From positions 5,456,001 to 5,520,000 of the forward strand of contig NZ_CP017248.1 in assembly GCF_001735805.1 (NCBI RefSeq): 64,000 bases of DNA. Direction: 5' to 3'. Within the stretch, counting starts at the first letter, position 1. Every line of letters starts with the position of its first letter. The stretch is from Streptomyces fodineus. Its GTDB lineage: Bacteria; Actinomycetota; Actinomycetes; Streptomycetales; Streptomycetaceae. Position numbers and translations under genes: made by a program. The notes beneath the pieces are model-generated. The model made no database searches. It worked only from the letters and a program-made list of their open reading frames with translations, and had not been told where the DNA came from. Positions 41,674-50,759 of this stretch are shown in pieces.

Positions 41674-42732
41674 TTGGGGATCGAGAGCGACCAGGTCGTC
41701 TACGAATACCTGAGCCGTGTCGGAGACATCGCTCAGCAGCGGCAGCTGCCGTCGGGCACGCGGATGCGGCTCGTGTCGGAGCTTCGGGGCGAGATCGACC
41801 GGCACCGGGCCCAGTCGGCGGTCGACAGCCCCGCCGCGGTCCGCCGCATCCTGGACCGCCTGGGCACCCCGGACGAGGTGGTCGAGGCGGCGGGCGGCAC
41901 GTCGGGCACGTCCGGTACGTCCGGCCCCGGCCGGTTTCCGCAGCCGCCGTCCGCCGCTGTGCCGGTGCGGCCCGCGCCGCGCGAGCCCAAGCCGAAGGGC
42001 CGGCCGGAGCCGGCGGACGGGGAACAGCGTGCGAAGGGCCTGCGCCGGGTGGTCCCCCGTTCCCGTCCGCGCCCTGCCGAGCCCGAGCCCTTCACCCCGC
42101 GCAACGCCCCGTCCCCGCCGCACCTGGCCGGCGCGCACGAGCTCGGGGACAGCGCCGTGGAGCCCGACTGGTGGCGGCTGGGCGGCAGCCCGTTCGGTGT
42201 CGCCGCCGAGACGATCGACTCGGTGCCGGGGTTCGTGGGCGGCGTGGAGATCCCGGAGCTGCTGAAGCGCCCGCCGAAACCGACGGAGGAGACGGCGGCG
42301 ACGCAGAAGCCGGCCCCGGAGACGGTGGTGCCCGAACCGGACGCCACCGAGTCCGAACCGGCCCCGCGCCGCCGCCTGTTCCCCCGCCCCGCCGCCGGCT
42401 GGACCAACCCGCTCCTGCTGCTGGCCGCCGCCGCGCTGATCGCCGGTGCGGTGCTCGGGAACTGGTTCGCCCTGCTCCTGGGTTGGGCCATCGCCTACGG
42501 CTCCCGGCGGCTGACGCCCGCGGAGACCAAGGTGGCCGTGATGGTCCTGCCCGGTGCGGCCATCGCGGCCGGTCTGGTCTGGCTGTGGGGCCGGGTCAAC
42601 GGCCGCTGGGGCACCCCGATCGCCCAGGGCCACATGAACGAGGCGGTCGCCGGAACATGGCCCTGGGTCGTCCGCGCCGCGGCCATCACCTCCGCCCTGT
42701 ACCTGGTCTGGCGCTCCCAACGCACCCGCTGA
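41674..42732 (+). CDS. Membrane protein with HAAS-like N-terminus
   Basis: A 352-residue protein. The N-terminal 70 residues (DQVVYEYLSRVGDIAQQRQLPSG...RILDRLGTPDEVVEAAG) resemble the HAAS helical adaptor that partners PadR regulators. Residues about 80-230 form a Pro/Glu-rich linker. The C-terminus has about four membrane helices (LLLLAAAALIAGAVLG, FALLLGWAIAYGS, MVLPGAAIAAGLVWLWG and IRAAAITSALYLVW). I chose TTG 41674, with GGAGGGGTTTCCG upstream, over ATG 41647. It is divergent from the helicase-associated gene. A role in relaying a membrane signal is inferred only from the adaptor-like domain. Confidence 0.68.
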   Translation: MGIESDQVVYEYLSRVGDIAQQRQLPSGTRMRLVSELRGEIDRHRAQSAVDSPAAVRRILDRLGTPDEVVEAAGGTSGTSGTSGPGRFPQPPSAAVPVRPAPREPKPKGRPEPADGEQRAKGLRRVVPRSRPRPAEPEPFTPRNAPSPPHLAGAHELGDSAVEPDWWRLGGSPFGVAAETIDSVPGFVGGVEIPELLKRPPKPTEETAATQKPAPETVVPEPDATESEPAPRRRLFPRPAAGWTNPLLLLAAAALIAGAVLGNWFALLLGWAIAYGSRRLTPAETKVAVMVLPGAAIAAGLVWLWGRVNGRWGTPIAQGHMNEAVAGTWPWVVRAAAITSALYLVWRSQRTR

Positions 42733-42820
42733 CGGCCCGGACCGGGGCCGGGGGGCCGGCTGCGACGCTTGCCCGAGCTTGCGGGTACCGCTGCGCCTGA
42801 AAGCCGACGGCACCGCAACC

Positions 42821-42852
42821 CCCCAGGGGCGCGGGGAACTGCGCGACCAGCC
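42821..42852. repeat. Dispersed GCGCGGGGAACTGCGCGACC-type element
   Basis: CCCCAGGGGC-GCGGGGAACT-GCGCGACCAGCC in the intergenic region before the HAD gene. The core GCGGGGAACTGCGCGACC reappears inverted at 63623-63643 near the right end. I recall this motif as common in intergenic DNA of streptomycetes. Confidence 0.6.
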
Positions 42853-42942
42853 CACCACACACCCGCACCCGGCGACGACACACACCCGCACCCGGCGACG
42901 ACCCCGCCCCACTCGGCCGAACCGCCGGAGGCAACCCGCACA

Positions 42943-43563
42943 ATGGCCCATATGACATTCACCGTCGGCTTCGACCTCGACATGACCCTCATCGATTCCC
43001 GCCCCGGTATCCACGCCTGCTACGCGGCGCTGTCGGAGCGGACCGGGACGTTCATCGATGCCGATCTGGCGGTGACCCGGCTCGGCCCGCCGCTGGTGGA
43101 GGAACTGGGCCACTGGTTCACCAAGGAGCAGATCCCGGCGATGACCGCGCTGTACCGGGAGATGTATCCGGCCATCGCCATCGCCGCGACGCCCGCCATG
43201 GCAGGTGCCCGCGAGGCCGTAGCCGCCGTACAGCAGGCCGGTGGCCGGACCATGGTCGTCACCGCGAAGTACGAGCCCAGCGCCAAGCTGCACCTGAGCC
43301 ACCTCGGCATCGAGCCGGACGTGGTCGTCGGCGACCTGTGGGCCGAGCAGAAGGCGCAGGCACTGCGCGAATACGCCGCGGGCGTCTACGTCGGCGATCA
43401 CGTCGGAGACGTACGCGGGGCCCGTACGGCAGCGGCCCTGTCGGTCGCCGTGGCGACCGGACCCTGCACCGCCGACGAACTGCGCGCCGCGGGCGCGGAC
43501 GTCGTCCTGGACGACCTGTCCGCCTTCCCGGACTGGCTGACCGGCTACCGGGCGGCGGCGTAA
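42943..43563 (+). CDS. HAD-superfamily phosphatase
   Basis: A 206-residue HAD phosphatase. The nucleophile motif is FDLDMTLIDSR at about residues 10-20. Motif II is VVTAKYEPSAKLHLSH (Thr and Lys), and motif III/IV is VYVGDHVGDVRGARTA with the Mg-binding Asp pair. The small helical cap (residues 20-85) is of the phosphoglycolate-phosphatase type, so a small phospho-metabolite is likely. ATG 42943 is about 12 bases from GGAGG; ATG 42952 is an alternative. Confidence 0.88.
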   Translation: MAHMTFTVGFDLDMTLIDSRPGIHACYAALSERTGTFIDADLAVTRLGPPLVEELGHWFTKEQIPAMTALYREMYPAIAIAATPAMAGAREAVAAVQQAGGRTMVVTAKYEPSAKLHLSHLGIEPDVVVGDLWAEQKAQALREYAAGVYVGDHVGDVRGARTAAALSVAVATGPCTADELRAAGADVVLDDLSAFPDWLTGYRAAA

Positions 43564-43567
43564 CCGG

Positions 43568-43819
43568 CTATCGCGCGGCGGCCCGCGCCTGACGGCGGCC
43601 CGCGGTCAGCGAGCGCAGTACACCCGCCCCGGCCAGCAGGAAACCGACGCCCATGAGCATGCTCATGCAGTACATGTACGTCGGAAATGGCTTCCCGCCG
43701 AGGAACAGCGGGGCCACCGTGACCAGCGTGGCCACGGCCCCCACGAAGAAAACGATGGCACCGGCGCGGATCAGCCGGTCACCGGGCACGGCGGAATTCG
43801 TTTGGGTTTTGTCACGCAC
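43568..43819 (-). CDS. Small membrane protein
   Basis: An 83-residue protein from GTG 43819. It has two hydrophobic segments (AGAIVFFVGAVATLVTVAPLFLG and MYCMSMLMGVGFLLAGAGVL) joined by a short polar loop, with basic ends. It is typical of conserved streptomycete two-helix proteins of unknown function. It converges on the HAD phosphatase with four bases between stops. Confidence 0.65.
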   Translation of the reverse strand: MRDKTQTNSAVPGDRLIRAGAIVFFVGAVATLVTVAPLFLGGKPFPTYMYCMSMLMGVGFLLAGAGVLRSLTAGRRQARAAAR

Positions 43820-43993
43820 CGCACCAGGGTAGTTCCCAGCGCGAGAGAACAACCGGGGGACGTCTTGTCACCCGCCCCGAGACCATTACGCTTGGTAGCG
43901 GCGGGTCACAGTCGACCCGCTCTAGTGCTATCCAGAGCACTTTCCAAGCAGAGCAGCAGCAGTTCCCAACTAGTACGAGGACGAGGACAGACG

Positions 43994-44377
43994 GTGCCGA
44001 CCGGGCGTGTCAAATGGTTCAACAGCGAGAAGGGCTTCGGCTTTCTCTCCCGCGACGACGGCGGTGACGTCTTCGTCCATTCCTCGGTTCTCCCCGACGG
44101 AGTCGACGTACTCAAGCCGGGACAGCGCGTGGAGTTCGGCGTCGTCGCCGGTCAGCGCGGTGACCAGGCGCTGTCGGTGACCGTGCTGGAGCCGACCCCG
44201 TCCGTCGCGGCGGCACAGCGCAAGAAGCCCGACGAGCTGGCCTCGATCGTGCAGGACCTGACGACCCTTCTCGAGAACATCACGCCGATGCTCGAGAAGG
44301 GCCGCTACCCGGACAAGGCGTCCGGCAAGAAGATCGCCGGCCTGCTGCGGGCGGTCGCCGACCAGCTGGACGTCTGA
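43994..44377 (+). CDS. Cold-shock protein with C-terminal helical extension
   Basis: A 127-residue protein. The first 65 residues are a cold-shock domain with RNP1 (KGFGFL) and RNP2 (VFVHSSVL). The remaining 60 are a Lys/Leu-rich helical tail (LASIVQDLTTLLENITPMLEKGRY...KKIAGLLRAVADQLDV), absent from the short Csp at 13507. The GTG start is preceded by ACGAGGACAG. The extension could dimerise or bind a partner. It is a known larger Csp type in streptomycetes; the function of the tail is not known. Its stop is 23 bp from the convergent mqnD end. Confidence 0.9.
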   Translation: MPTGRVKWFNSEKGFGFLSRDDGGDVFVHSSVLPDGVDVLKPGQRVEFGVVAGQRGDQALSVTVLEPTPSVAAAQRKKPDELASIVQDLTTLLENITPMLEKGRYPDKASGKKIAGLLRAVADQLDV

Positions 44378-44400
44378 GCCGGTCCCCATCTGATCCCGTT

Positions 44401-45252
44401 CTACGGGAACGCGAGCGCATCCGGGCCGAGGGGCGGCAGCAGCCCCTCGGCCGCCGCGCGTGTGAGCAGCCCGCGGATCGCCGCGTAGCCGTCCTCGCCG
44501 AGGCCGGCGGTGAACTCGTTGACGTACAGCCCGATGTGCTGGTCCGCCACCGCCGGGTCCATCTCCTGGGCGTGCGCCATGACGTACGGCCGGGAGGCCT
44601 CGGGGTCGTCCCAGGCGGCCCGTACGGAGGCGCGGATGGAGTCCGCGAGCCGGGTGAGGGTCTCGGCGCCCAGGCTGCGCTTGGCGATGATCGCGCCCAG
44701 CGGGATCGGCAGGCCGGTCGTCCGCTCCCAGTGCTCGCCCATGTCGGCGAGCTTGTGCAGCCCGTAGTTCTGGTAGGTGAACCGGGCCTCGTGGATGACG
44801 AGCCCCGCGTCCACCTTGCCGTCCCGCACGGCCGGCATGATCTCGTCGAAGGGCATGACGACGATCTCGCCGACCCCTGCACCGGGCAGCGTGTCCGCCG
44901 CCCAGAGCCGGAACAGCAGATACGCCGTCGACTTCTCGCTCGGCACCGCGACCGTACGGCCCTTCAGATCGGCGTCCGGCTCCCGGGTGAGCACGAGCGG
45001 CCCGCAGCCCCGCCCCAGCGCACCGCCGCACGGCAGCAGCGCGTACGCGCCGAGGACGTACGGCAGGACGGCGTACGACACCTTCAGCACGTCGAACTCG
45101 CCGCGCTCGGCCATGCCGTTGGTGATGTCGATGTCGGCGAAGGTCACGTCCAGCGCGGGGGCGCCGGGGACGCGGCCGTGCGCGAGGGCGTCGAAGACGA
45201 AGGTGTCGTTCGGGCAGGGGGAGTACGCGATGTGCAGGGGCTCACTGGTCAT
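44401..45252 (-). CDS. mqnD: 1,4-dihydroxy-6-naphthoate synthase
   Basis: A 283-residue protein of the futalosine (alternative menaquinone) pathway, with a solute-binding-protein-like fold. Typical motifs are the opening LHIAYSPCPNDTFVFDALAHG, the substrate site LKVSYAVLPYVLGAYALLPCGGALGRG, AVPSEKSTAYLLFRLWA and DAGLVIHEARFTYQNYGL. It converts cyclic dehypoxanthine futalosine to 1,4-dihydroxy-6-naphthoate. It starts inside the 3' end of mqnB (11-bp overlap). The genes for the other pathway steps are not in this window. Confidence 0.93.
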   Translation of the reverse strand: MTSEPLHIAYSPCPNDTFVFDALAHGRVPGAPALDVTFADIDITNGMAERGEFDVLKVSYAVLPYVLGAYALLPCGGALGRGCGPLVLTREPDADLKGRTVAVPSEKSTAYLLFRLWAADTLPGAGVGEIVVMPFDEIMPAVRDGKVDAGLVIHEARFTYQNYGLHKLADMGEHWERTTGLPIPLGAIIAKRSLGAETLTRLADSIRASVRAAWDDPEASRPYVMAHAQEMDPAVADQHIGLYVNEFTAGLGEDGYAAIRGLLTRAAAEGLLPPLGPDALAFP

Positions 45253-45952
45253 GTGCGTTCCAACTCTCCAGTGCGGGGCCGAGCTTCCCGAACGCCTCGG
45301 TGAGGGCGGTGAGGGCGTCGCCGATGCGCCAGGCGGCGCGGTCGCGCGGGCCGACCGGGTTGGAGACCGCGCGGATCTCCAGCACCGGCACCCCGTGCGC
45401 GGCGGCGGCCTCCGCCACCCCGAAGCCCTCCATGCCCTCGGCGAGCGCGCCGGGGTGCCGGTCGCGCAGGGCGGCGGCGCGGGCGGCGGTGCCGGTGACG
45501 GTGGAGACGGTGAGGATCGTGCCGGTGCGGGCGCCGGTGGCCTCGCAGGCGAGGCGTACGACCGGCTGCGGCGGGCGGTGGGTGACGGTCCCGAAGCCCA
45601 GTTCGGTGACCGGGAGGAAGCCGTCGGCGGTCTCGGCGCCCAGGTCGGCGACGGTGATCGCGTCGGCGACGACGAGCGAGCCGACGGGCGCGCCGGGCTG
45701 GAAGCCACCGCCGATCCCGGCGCAGACGACCAGGTCGTAGGGGGCGCCTTCGAGGGCGGCGGCGGTCAGGGCGCCGGCCGTGGAGGCGGCGGCGAGGGCC
45801 GGGCCGACGCCGGCGGCCAGCAGATCACAGCCGGCGGCGGTACGGCACAACAGCGCCCCGGGGAGCCGGATCCCGGTCACGGCTCCGGAGAACGCCCGTG
45901 CCACCGCGTCCCGCTCGACGGGGACCGCGGTGGCGACGAGGACGCGTGCCAA
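45242..45952 (-). CDS. mqnB: Futalosine hydrolase
   Basis: About 236 residues of the nucleoside-phosphorylase/hydrolase superfamily. It removes hypoxanthine from futalosine. Cues are LVATAVPVERDAV, VCAGIGGGFQPGAPVGSLVVAD and EGMEGFGVAEAAAAHGVPVLEIRAVSNPVGPRD, where the Glu and Asn act in nucleoside binding. The 5' end is uncertain. TTG 45952 is the first start giving the family opening, but no good ribosome site is adjacent, and a GTG lies further upstream inside the lipoprotein gene. It overlaps mqnD, so the two are coupled. Confidence 0.88.
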   Translation of the reverse strand: MARVLVATAVPVERDAVARAFSGAVTGIRLPGALLCRTAAGCDLLAAGVGPALAAASTAGALTAAALEGAPYDLVVCAGIGGGFQPGAPVGSLVVADAITVADLGAETADGFLPVTELGFGTVTHRPPQPVVRLACEATGARTGTILTVSTVTGTAARAAALRDRHPGALAEGMEGFGVAEAAAAHGVPVLEIRAVSNPVGPRDRAAWRIGDALTALTEAFGKLGPALESWNAHDQ

Positions 45953-45960
45953 GGCCGTGA

Positions 45961-46458
45961 TCAGGCCTTCTCGAGCTTGAACGACCACATGCCCTGGTTG
46001 GCCTTCTCGCCCATGCGGATCGTGATCGTGTTGGTGTCGCCGCCGGTGCCGTACTGCTGGTTGAAGAACGCGCTGCCCGGGACGGTGCGGTAGGTCTTCT
46101 TGCTGACGTCGGTGAACTGCTGGCCGTTCACCAGGAGGACCCAGCCGGCGTCCGCGATCTTCGGGTCGACACCGATGCGGACCGTCTCGTCCTGGTCGAC
46201 CTTGATCGACTTGGCCTTGCCGACGTTCTTGACGCACGTCGTCAGCGACTTGGCGTCCAGCGCGTTGCCGTCGTTGTAGCACATGGCCTCGGAGTTGACC
46301 GAGCTTCGGCCGACGGTGACCGTCGCGACGGGCGTCGGCTTCTCACAGGCCGTGAGCAGGAGCAGTCCGGCGGAAACGGCGCCGGCGGCGGCGACGGCGC
46401 GGCGGCGTCGCACAGCCCGGTGTACATCAGCGGCTTCGCCGCGGGGCAGCGTGGTCAT
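45961..46458 (-). CDS. DUF2771 lipoprotein
   Basis: A 165-residue protein with an Arg-rich n-region, a hydrophobic core and the lipobox LLTAC (Cys38), so it is lipid-anchored outside the cell. The outer domain follows the DUF2771 pattern (SEAMCYNDGNALDAKSLTTCVKN, VRIGVDPKIADAGWVLLVNGQQF). Two Cys (MCYND and TTCVK) probably form a disulfide. It precedes mqnB by 8 bp on the same strand, so the genes may be co-transcribed, but a link to menaquinone is not indicated by the protein. Function is unknown. Confidence 0.85.
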   Translation of the reverse strand: MTTLPRGEAADVHRAVRRRRAVAAAGAVSAGLLLLTACEKPTPVATVTVGRSSVNSEAMCYNDGNALDAKSLTTCVKNVGKAKSIKVDQDETVRIGVDPKIADAGWVLLVNGQQFTDVSKKTYRTVPGSAFFNQQYGTGGDTNTITIRMGEKANQGMWSFKLEKA

Positions 46459-46578
46459 GGCCGAAGGCTATCGGGCGCCCGGAGCCGTCCGCCCACGTGG
46501 GGTGCGGCGTGCCCGGTTCGTTACGCCAGCCGTGCCCATGGGCCGTAAAACCGTGTCCGCTTCGTTATCCCGGGCAGG

Positions 46579-47985
46579 TCAGGCCACCCGGGGCCGTGAG
46601 CGGCCGCCGTGCCGGGCCGAGGCGAGGAGGCCCTTCAGCGTGGCCAGCCAGCCGGCCGCCACGAACGTGGCGCCGATCAGCAGCCCGAGGGTGCCGTCGA
46701 GCGGCAGCACGATGCCGACGGCCCCGCCGAACACCCACGCCATCTGCAGCAGCGTCTCCGAGCGGGCGAACGCCGAGGTGCGCACCAGCTCCGGCACGTC
46801 CCGCTGGATCAGCGCGTCCAGGGCCAGCTTGGCCAGCGCCTGCCCGAACCCGGCGACGGCGGCGAGACAGGCCACCAGGAACGCCCCGAAGAACAGGGCG
46901 GCCACGAGCGAGGTACCGAGCACCACCGCGACGACGGTCACGATGATGATCTCCGGGGCGCGCGACTTCAGCCAGGCCCCGACGGCCGTACCCAGCGCGT
47001 TGCCCACACCCGCGGCGACCCCCACGATCCCGAGCGAGACCGCCGCGCTCTCGCCGGTCATCGGATGCACGCGCAGCAGGAAGGCCAGGAAGAAGATCAG
47101 GAAGCCGGACAGACAGCGCAGGGCGGCGTTGGCGCCGAGCGCGTGGGTGACGGCGGGCCCCACGGTCCGCAGCCCCGGCCGCTTCACCTGCTGCTTCCTG
47201 CGCTGGGGCCCGTGCAGATGCTGTTCGTCGGCCGCGAGCAGCGCCCGGTCCTCGCCCTTGGCCGAGTCCACCTTGCGCGGCAGGGAGAAGGACAGGAACG
47301 TTCCCGCCACGAAGATCACGAAGGCGCCGTACAGCGGCCAGGGATCGCCGGCCTTGTGCAGCCCCGCCGCGACCGGGGCGGCGACACCGGTGGCCAGCAG
47401 CCCGGCCAGGGTGACCCGCGAGTTGGCCTTCACCAGCGAGAACCGGGGCGGCAGCAGCCGCGGTACGACGGCACTGCGGACCACGCCGTACGCCTTCGAG
47501 GCGACCAGCACACCCAGCGCGGCCGGATACAGCTGCAGGCTGCCGCTCGCCACGGCGCCCGAGATGACCAGCGCGAGCAGGGCACGGGCCAGCATGGCCC
47601 CGGCCATCGCGGCGCGCCGGCCGTGCGGCAGCCGGTCGAGGAGCGGGCCGATGACCGGGGCGAGGACGGTGAAGGGCGCCATCGTGATGGCGAGGTAGAG
47701 CGCGACCCGCCCCCGCGCCTCGTCGGTCGGCACGGAGAAGAACACGGTGGAGGCGAGCGCCACGGTGATCATGACATCGCCGGCGCCGTTCACGGCGTGC
47801 AGCTCGATCAGCTTGCCGAGCCCCGACTCGCCCGCGCCGTGCGCGTGCGTGGCCTTGCGGATGCCCCGGGCGGCACCGGTGACCGGGAAGTGCAGGGCAC
47901 GCCCGACGGAACGGACGGTGCCACCGGCCCGGCTCGCACCGCCGCCCCGAACACCACGCCTGTCCGCGGTCGCCACGTGCTTCAT
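46579..47985 (-). CDS. MFS transporter
   Basis: A 468-residue major-facilitator protein with about 12 hydrophobic segments. A 60-residue cytoplasmic leader precedes the first helix. Typical loop motifs are PLLDRLPHGRR (between helices 2 and 3) and the long middle loop with LLAADEQHLHGPQRRKQQ. Substrate is not predictable; it is nearest in style to multidrug or macrolide exporters of the MFS_3 type. ATG 47985 follows CAGGGCACT. It is divergent from the DUF3027 gene with a 279-bp promoter region between. Confidence 0.85.
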   Translation of the reverse strand: MKHVATADRRGVRGGGASRAGGTVRSVGRALHFPVTGAARGIRKATHAHGAGESGLGKLIELHAVNGAGDVMITVALASTVFFSVPTDEARGRVALYLAITMAPFTVLAPVIGPLLDRLPHGRRAAMAGAMLARALLALVISGAVASGSLQLYPAALGVLVASKAYGVVRSAVVPRLLPPRFSLVKANSRVTLAGLLATGVAAPVAAGLHKAGDPWPLYGAFVIFVAGTFLSFSLPRKVDSAKGEDRALLAADEQHLHGPQRRKQQVKRPGLRTVGPAVTHALGANAALRCLSGFLIFFLAFLLRVHPMTGESAAVSLGIVGVAAGVGNALGTAVGAWLKSRAPEIIIVTVVAVVLGTSLVAALFFGAFLVACLAAVAGFGQALAKLALDALIQRDVPELVRTSAFARSETLLQMAWVFGGAVGIVLPLDGTLGLLIGATFVAAGWLATLKGLLASARHGGRSRPRVA

Positions 47986-48264
47986 AGTGCCCTGAGATGG
48001 CGGCGGATAGTGCGAATCCGGCAGGCATGGCGCCGAACCCGCCGCGCGGACCCGGGTGCGCGAGCGGGAAAACCTGCCGCGTAGCGGCGAAGAATCTCGT
48101 TCGGTGTAGCGTGCGTATCTCAGCCATAACGCAGAATGGATGGCAGAGGTGCGCCCGAGCGCGCGGATGCATGACGTCGATGCGGTCCCCTGGTCCGCTC
48201 CGTCGGCAGGCCCGCCTTCAGGCAGCCGCACTCGACGAGACGGCGTAGGAGAGAAGCGATACCT

Positions 48265-49191
48265 GTGAGCGCAGCGACAACGCGAAGCCGCACCCCCGAC
48301 CGTCTGTGCGCCGAGGCGGTCGACCTCGCCCGTGGTGCGGCAGAGGAGGCCGCCGCCCCCGGCGTGGTCGGCGAGCACGCGGGCCTCGTCTCGGAGGGCG
48401 ACCGCGTTGTCACGCACTTCTTCGAGTGCAAGGAGCCGGGCTACCGCGGCTGGCGCTGGGCGGTGACCGTGGCCCGCGCCTCCCGCGCCAAGATCGTCAC
48501 GCTCGACGAGGTGGTCCTCCTCCCCGGCCCCGACGCCCTGCTCGCCCCCGAGTGGGTCCCGTGGAGCGAGCGGCTGCGGCCCGGCGACCTCGGCCCCGGC
48601 GATCTGCTCCCCACCGACCAGGACGACCTGCGCCTGGAGCCCGGTTACACCGGCGAGGAGGAGCCGCTGCCGAGCGCGCCGGTCTCCCACGAGATGGCGG
48701 AACTGGCGGAGGCCGAGGACGCCGACGTGACCCCCGGTGCCCCGGCCGTCCAGCCCACGGTCCCCTCCCGTGGCTCGATCGCCGCGGTGGCGGAAGAACT
48801 GGGCATGCGCCGCGCCCGGGTCCTGTCCCGCTACGGCCTGCACATCGCCGCCGACCGTTGGGAGGAGTCGTACGGCGCCAGGACCGCGATGGCCCAGGCG
48901 GCCCCGGCGACCTGCCTGACCTGCGGCTTCCTGGCCCCGATCGGGGGCTCTCTCGGTCAGGCCTTCGGTGTGTGCGCCAACGAGTTCTCGCCCGCCGACG
49001 GCCGGGTGGTCTCCCTGTCCTACGGCTGCGGCGGCCACTCGGAGGCCGCGGTCATGCCGAAGCCGCCCCAGCCGGCCCCGCCGGTCATCGACGAGACCCG
49101 GGTGGACCCCTTCCCCCTCCGCCCGGCCCGCGACTCGGGCTCGGTCCCGGAGGCGGGCGACGAGGAGACGGCGGAGCTGGGCCACTCCTGA
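48265..49191 (+). CDS. DUF3027 protein
   Basis: A 308-residue protein conserved in actinobacteria. Cues are VVTHFFECKEPGYRGWRWAVTVARA, VVLLPGPDALLAPEWVPWSERL and LRPGDLGPGDLLPT, then a Cys pair CLTCGFLAPIGGSLGQAFGVCANEFSPADG...YGCGGHSE that could bind zinc. Codon bias is strong. GTG 48265 is set by TAGGAGAGAAGCGATACCT. The function is not known. It follows a 279-bp divergent region shared with the MFS gene. Confidence 0.87.
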   Translation: MSAATTRSRTPDRLCAEAVDLARGAAEEAAAPGVVGEHAGLVSEGDRVVTHFFECKEPGYRGWRWAVTVARASRAKIVTLDEVVLLPGPDALLAPEWVPWSERLRPGDLGPGDLLPTDQDDLRLEPGYTGEEEPLPSAPVSHEMAELAEAEDADVTPGAPAVQPTVPSRGSIAAVAEELGMRRARVLSRYGLHIAADRWEESYGARTAMAQAAPATCLTCGFLAPIGGSLGQAFGVCANEFSPADGRVVSLSYGCGGHSEAAVMPKPPQPAPPVIDETRVDPFPLRPARDSGSVPEAGDEETAELGHS

Positions 49192-49666
49192 ACGCCGGCC
49201 TTCGGCCCGATGGTGGACGACCCCGGTTTCACCCGCGCCGTGGAGAACAACATCCGCCGGTCCACGGCACTGGTCGCGCAGAGCGGGGGACCGGATCTGG
49301 AAACGGCCCGAGCGGCGCGCCTGCCTTCTGCGAGGGCCTCTGCTTCACCTCGGGCCGAACCGGCCGACCCCGGTCCGGAGGGGCGGCTCCCGGCAGATCT
49401 GCCGCCGCACGGTCACGGCCCAGCCGCCGCCGCGGATCAGCTGGGCCCGCTCCAACGCAAGCCCCCGGGAAGGCAGTTGCTCCCCCGGCATGGGGCACCC
49501 CACCTCGCCCGGACGGAATCCGTGTCGTACGCCTCCGCCCGCTGACCGGATGAAACCGGCTGCTCCATAAGGGGCGCCGCGCCCGTCGGCGGGCCCCGCG
49601 GAGATCCCCACTCCTTGATCATCGCCGAGTCGGCGTCCGGCCGGCCCTGAGGCGAGGAGTGGACCG
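49192..49666 (+). other. Gap with dubious reading frame (49210-49545)
   Basis: No convincing gene in 475 bp. One frame, ATG 49210 to TGA 49545 (111 residues), starts well (MVDDPGFTRAVENNIRRSTALVAQSG) with good third-position GC for about 37 codons. It then becomes Pro/Arg-rich with weak codon bias, as a frameshifted or decayed gene would. No usable ribosome site precedes it. It may be a remnant of a small protein. Confidence 0.35.
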
Positions 49667-50668
49667 ATGGCGGACCGGTGTGTTTCCGGGGGACGGTCGA
49701 ACCGGCGGCGCGGCAGGTGGGCCGCGGCCTGTGCGGGCCTCGCGCTCGCGCTGGGCCTGGGGCAGGGCGCGGCCGTCGCGGCGGCCGACCCCGCGCCGCC
49801 GGTACCGCGCGGGAAGCTCCTCTCCCTGCCCTTGGCGGGCGTCGGGGGGCTCCTGCACCCGGACGCGCCGCCCGCGGGGGCCGACGACTGGAGCTGCAAG
49901 CCCACGCGTGAGCATCCGCGCCCGGTCGTCCTGCTGCACGGGACCTTCGCGAACGCCTACGACGACTGGGGCCTGATGTCCCCGTACCTGAAGCAGCTGG
50001 GCTACTGCGTCTTCGCCGCCGAGTACGGCGGGGCGCCCGGCAACCCGGTCAAGGCCACCGCACACATCCCGGACTCCGCCCGGCAGATCGCCGGTTACGT
50101 CGACCGCGTACTGAAGGCCACCGGCGCCCACCAGGTCGACCTCGTCGGGCATTCCCAGGGCGGCGGCGTGACGCCCCGCTGGTATCTGCGGTTCGACGGC
50201 GGCACGGATCCCGCGCACCCGGAACGGAACAAGGTGCACAGCCTCGTCGGGCTGGCGCCGTCCAACCACGGCACGACCGGCTCCGGCCTCGGCACCCTGA
50301 CCACGAAGCTGGGTCTCGACAAGACCGCGTCGCTGGTCCTCGGCGAGGCGTACGAGGACCAGCTGGTCGGCTCCGAGGCCAACACGACGCTCGACCGGGA
50401 CGGGGACACCCGGCCGGGGGTCGACTACACCGTCATCGCCACCAAGTTCGACGAGGTCGTCACCCCGTACACGCACCAGTTCCTGACCGCCGGACCGGGC
50501 GCGACCGTCAAGAACATCACGATCCAGGACATCTGCCCGAGGGATTTCTCCGAGCACGTCTCGATCGCGTACGACTCCAACGCCGCCCAGCTCGTGCGCA
50601 ACGCCCTCGACCCCGCCCACGCGCAGCCCGTCGACTGCGGCCTCACCCTGCCGGTGCTCGGCGGCTGA
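49667..50668 (+). CDS. Secreted triacylglycerol lipase/esterase
   Basis: A 333-residue alpha/beta hydrolase with a signal peptide (residues 1 to about 39, cleavage near AVA-AA). PVVLLHGTF (oxyanion), GHSQGG with nucleophile Ser163, FDEVVTPYT with the catalytic Asp candidate, and FSEHVSIAYD with the His are present. Four Cys (77, 114 and two near the C-terminus) can form disulfides, usual for secreted lipases of this family (lipase class 2). GAGGAGTGGACCG precedes ATG 49667. It would act on short- or medium-chain esters outside the cell. Confidence 0.9.
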   Translation: MADRCVSGGRSNRRRGRWAAACAGLALALGLGQGAAVAAADPAPPVPRGKLLSLPLAGVGGLLHPDAPPAGADDWSCKPTREHPRPVVLLHGTFANAYDDWGLMSPYLKQLGYCVFAAEYGGAPGNPVKATAHIPDSARQIAGYVDRVLKATGAHQVDLVGHSQGGGVTPRWYLRFDGGTDPAHPERNKVHSLVGLAPSNHGTTGSGLGTLTTKLGLDKTASLVLGEAYEDQLVGSEANTTLDRDGDTRPGVDYTVIATKFDEVVTPYTHQFLTAGPGATVKNITIQDICPRDFSEHVSIAYDSNAAQLVRNALDPAHAQPVDCGLTLPVLGG

Positions 50669-50759
50669 CCGCCGCCCGCCGCCCGACCGCCCCACGCCCG
50701 TGCCCCGGCCGCCCCGCTCTCGCTGTACCTTCGTGCTCACGTCGACGAGGAGTGTGAAC

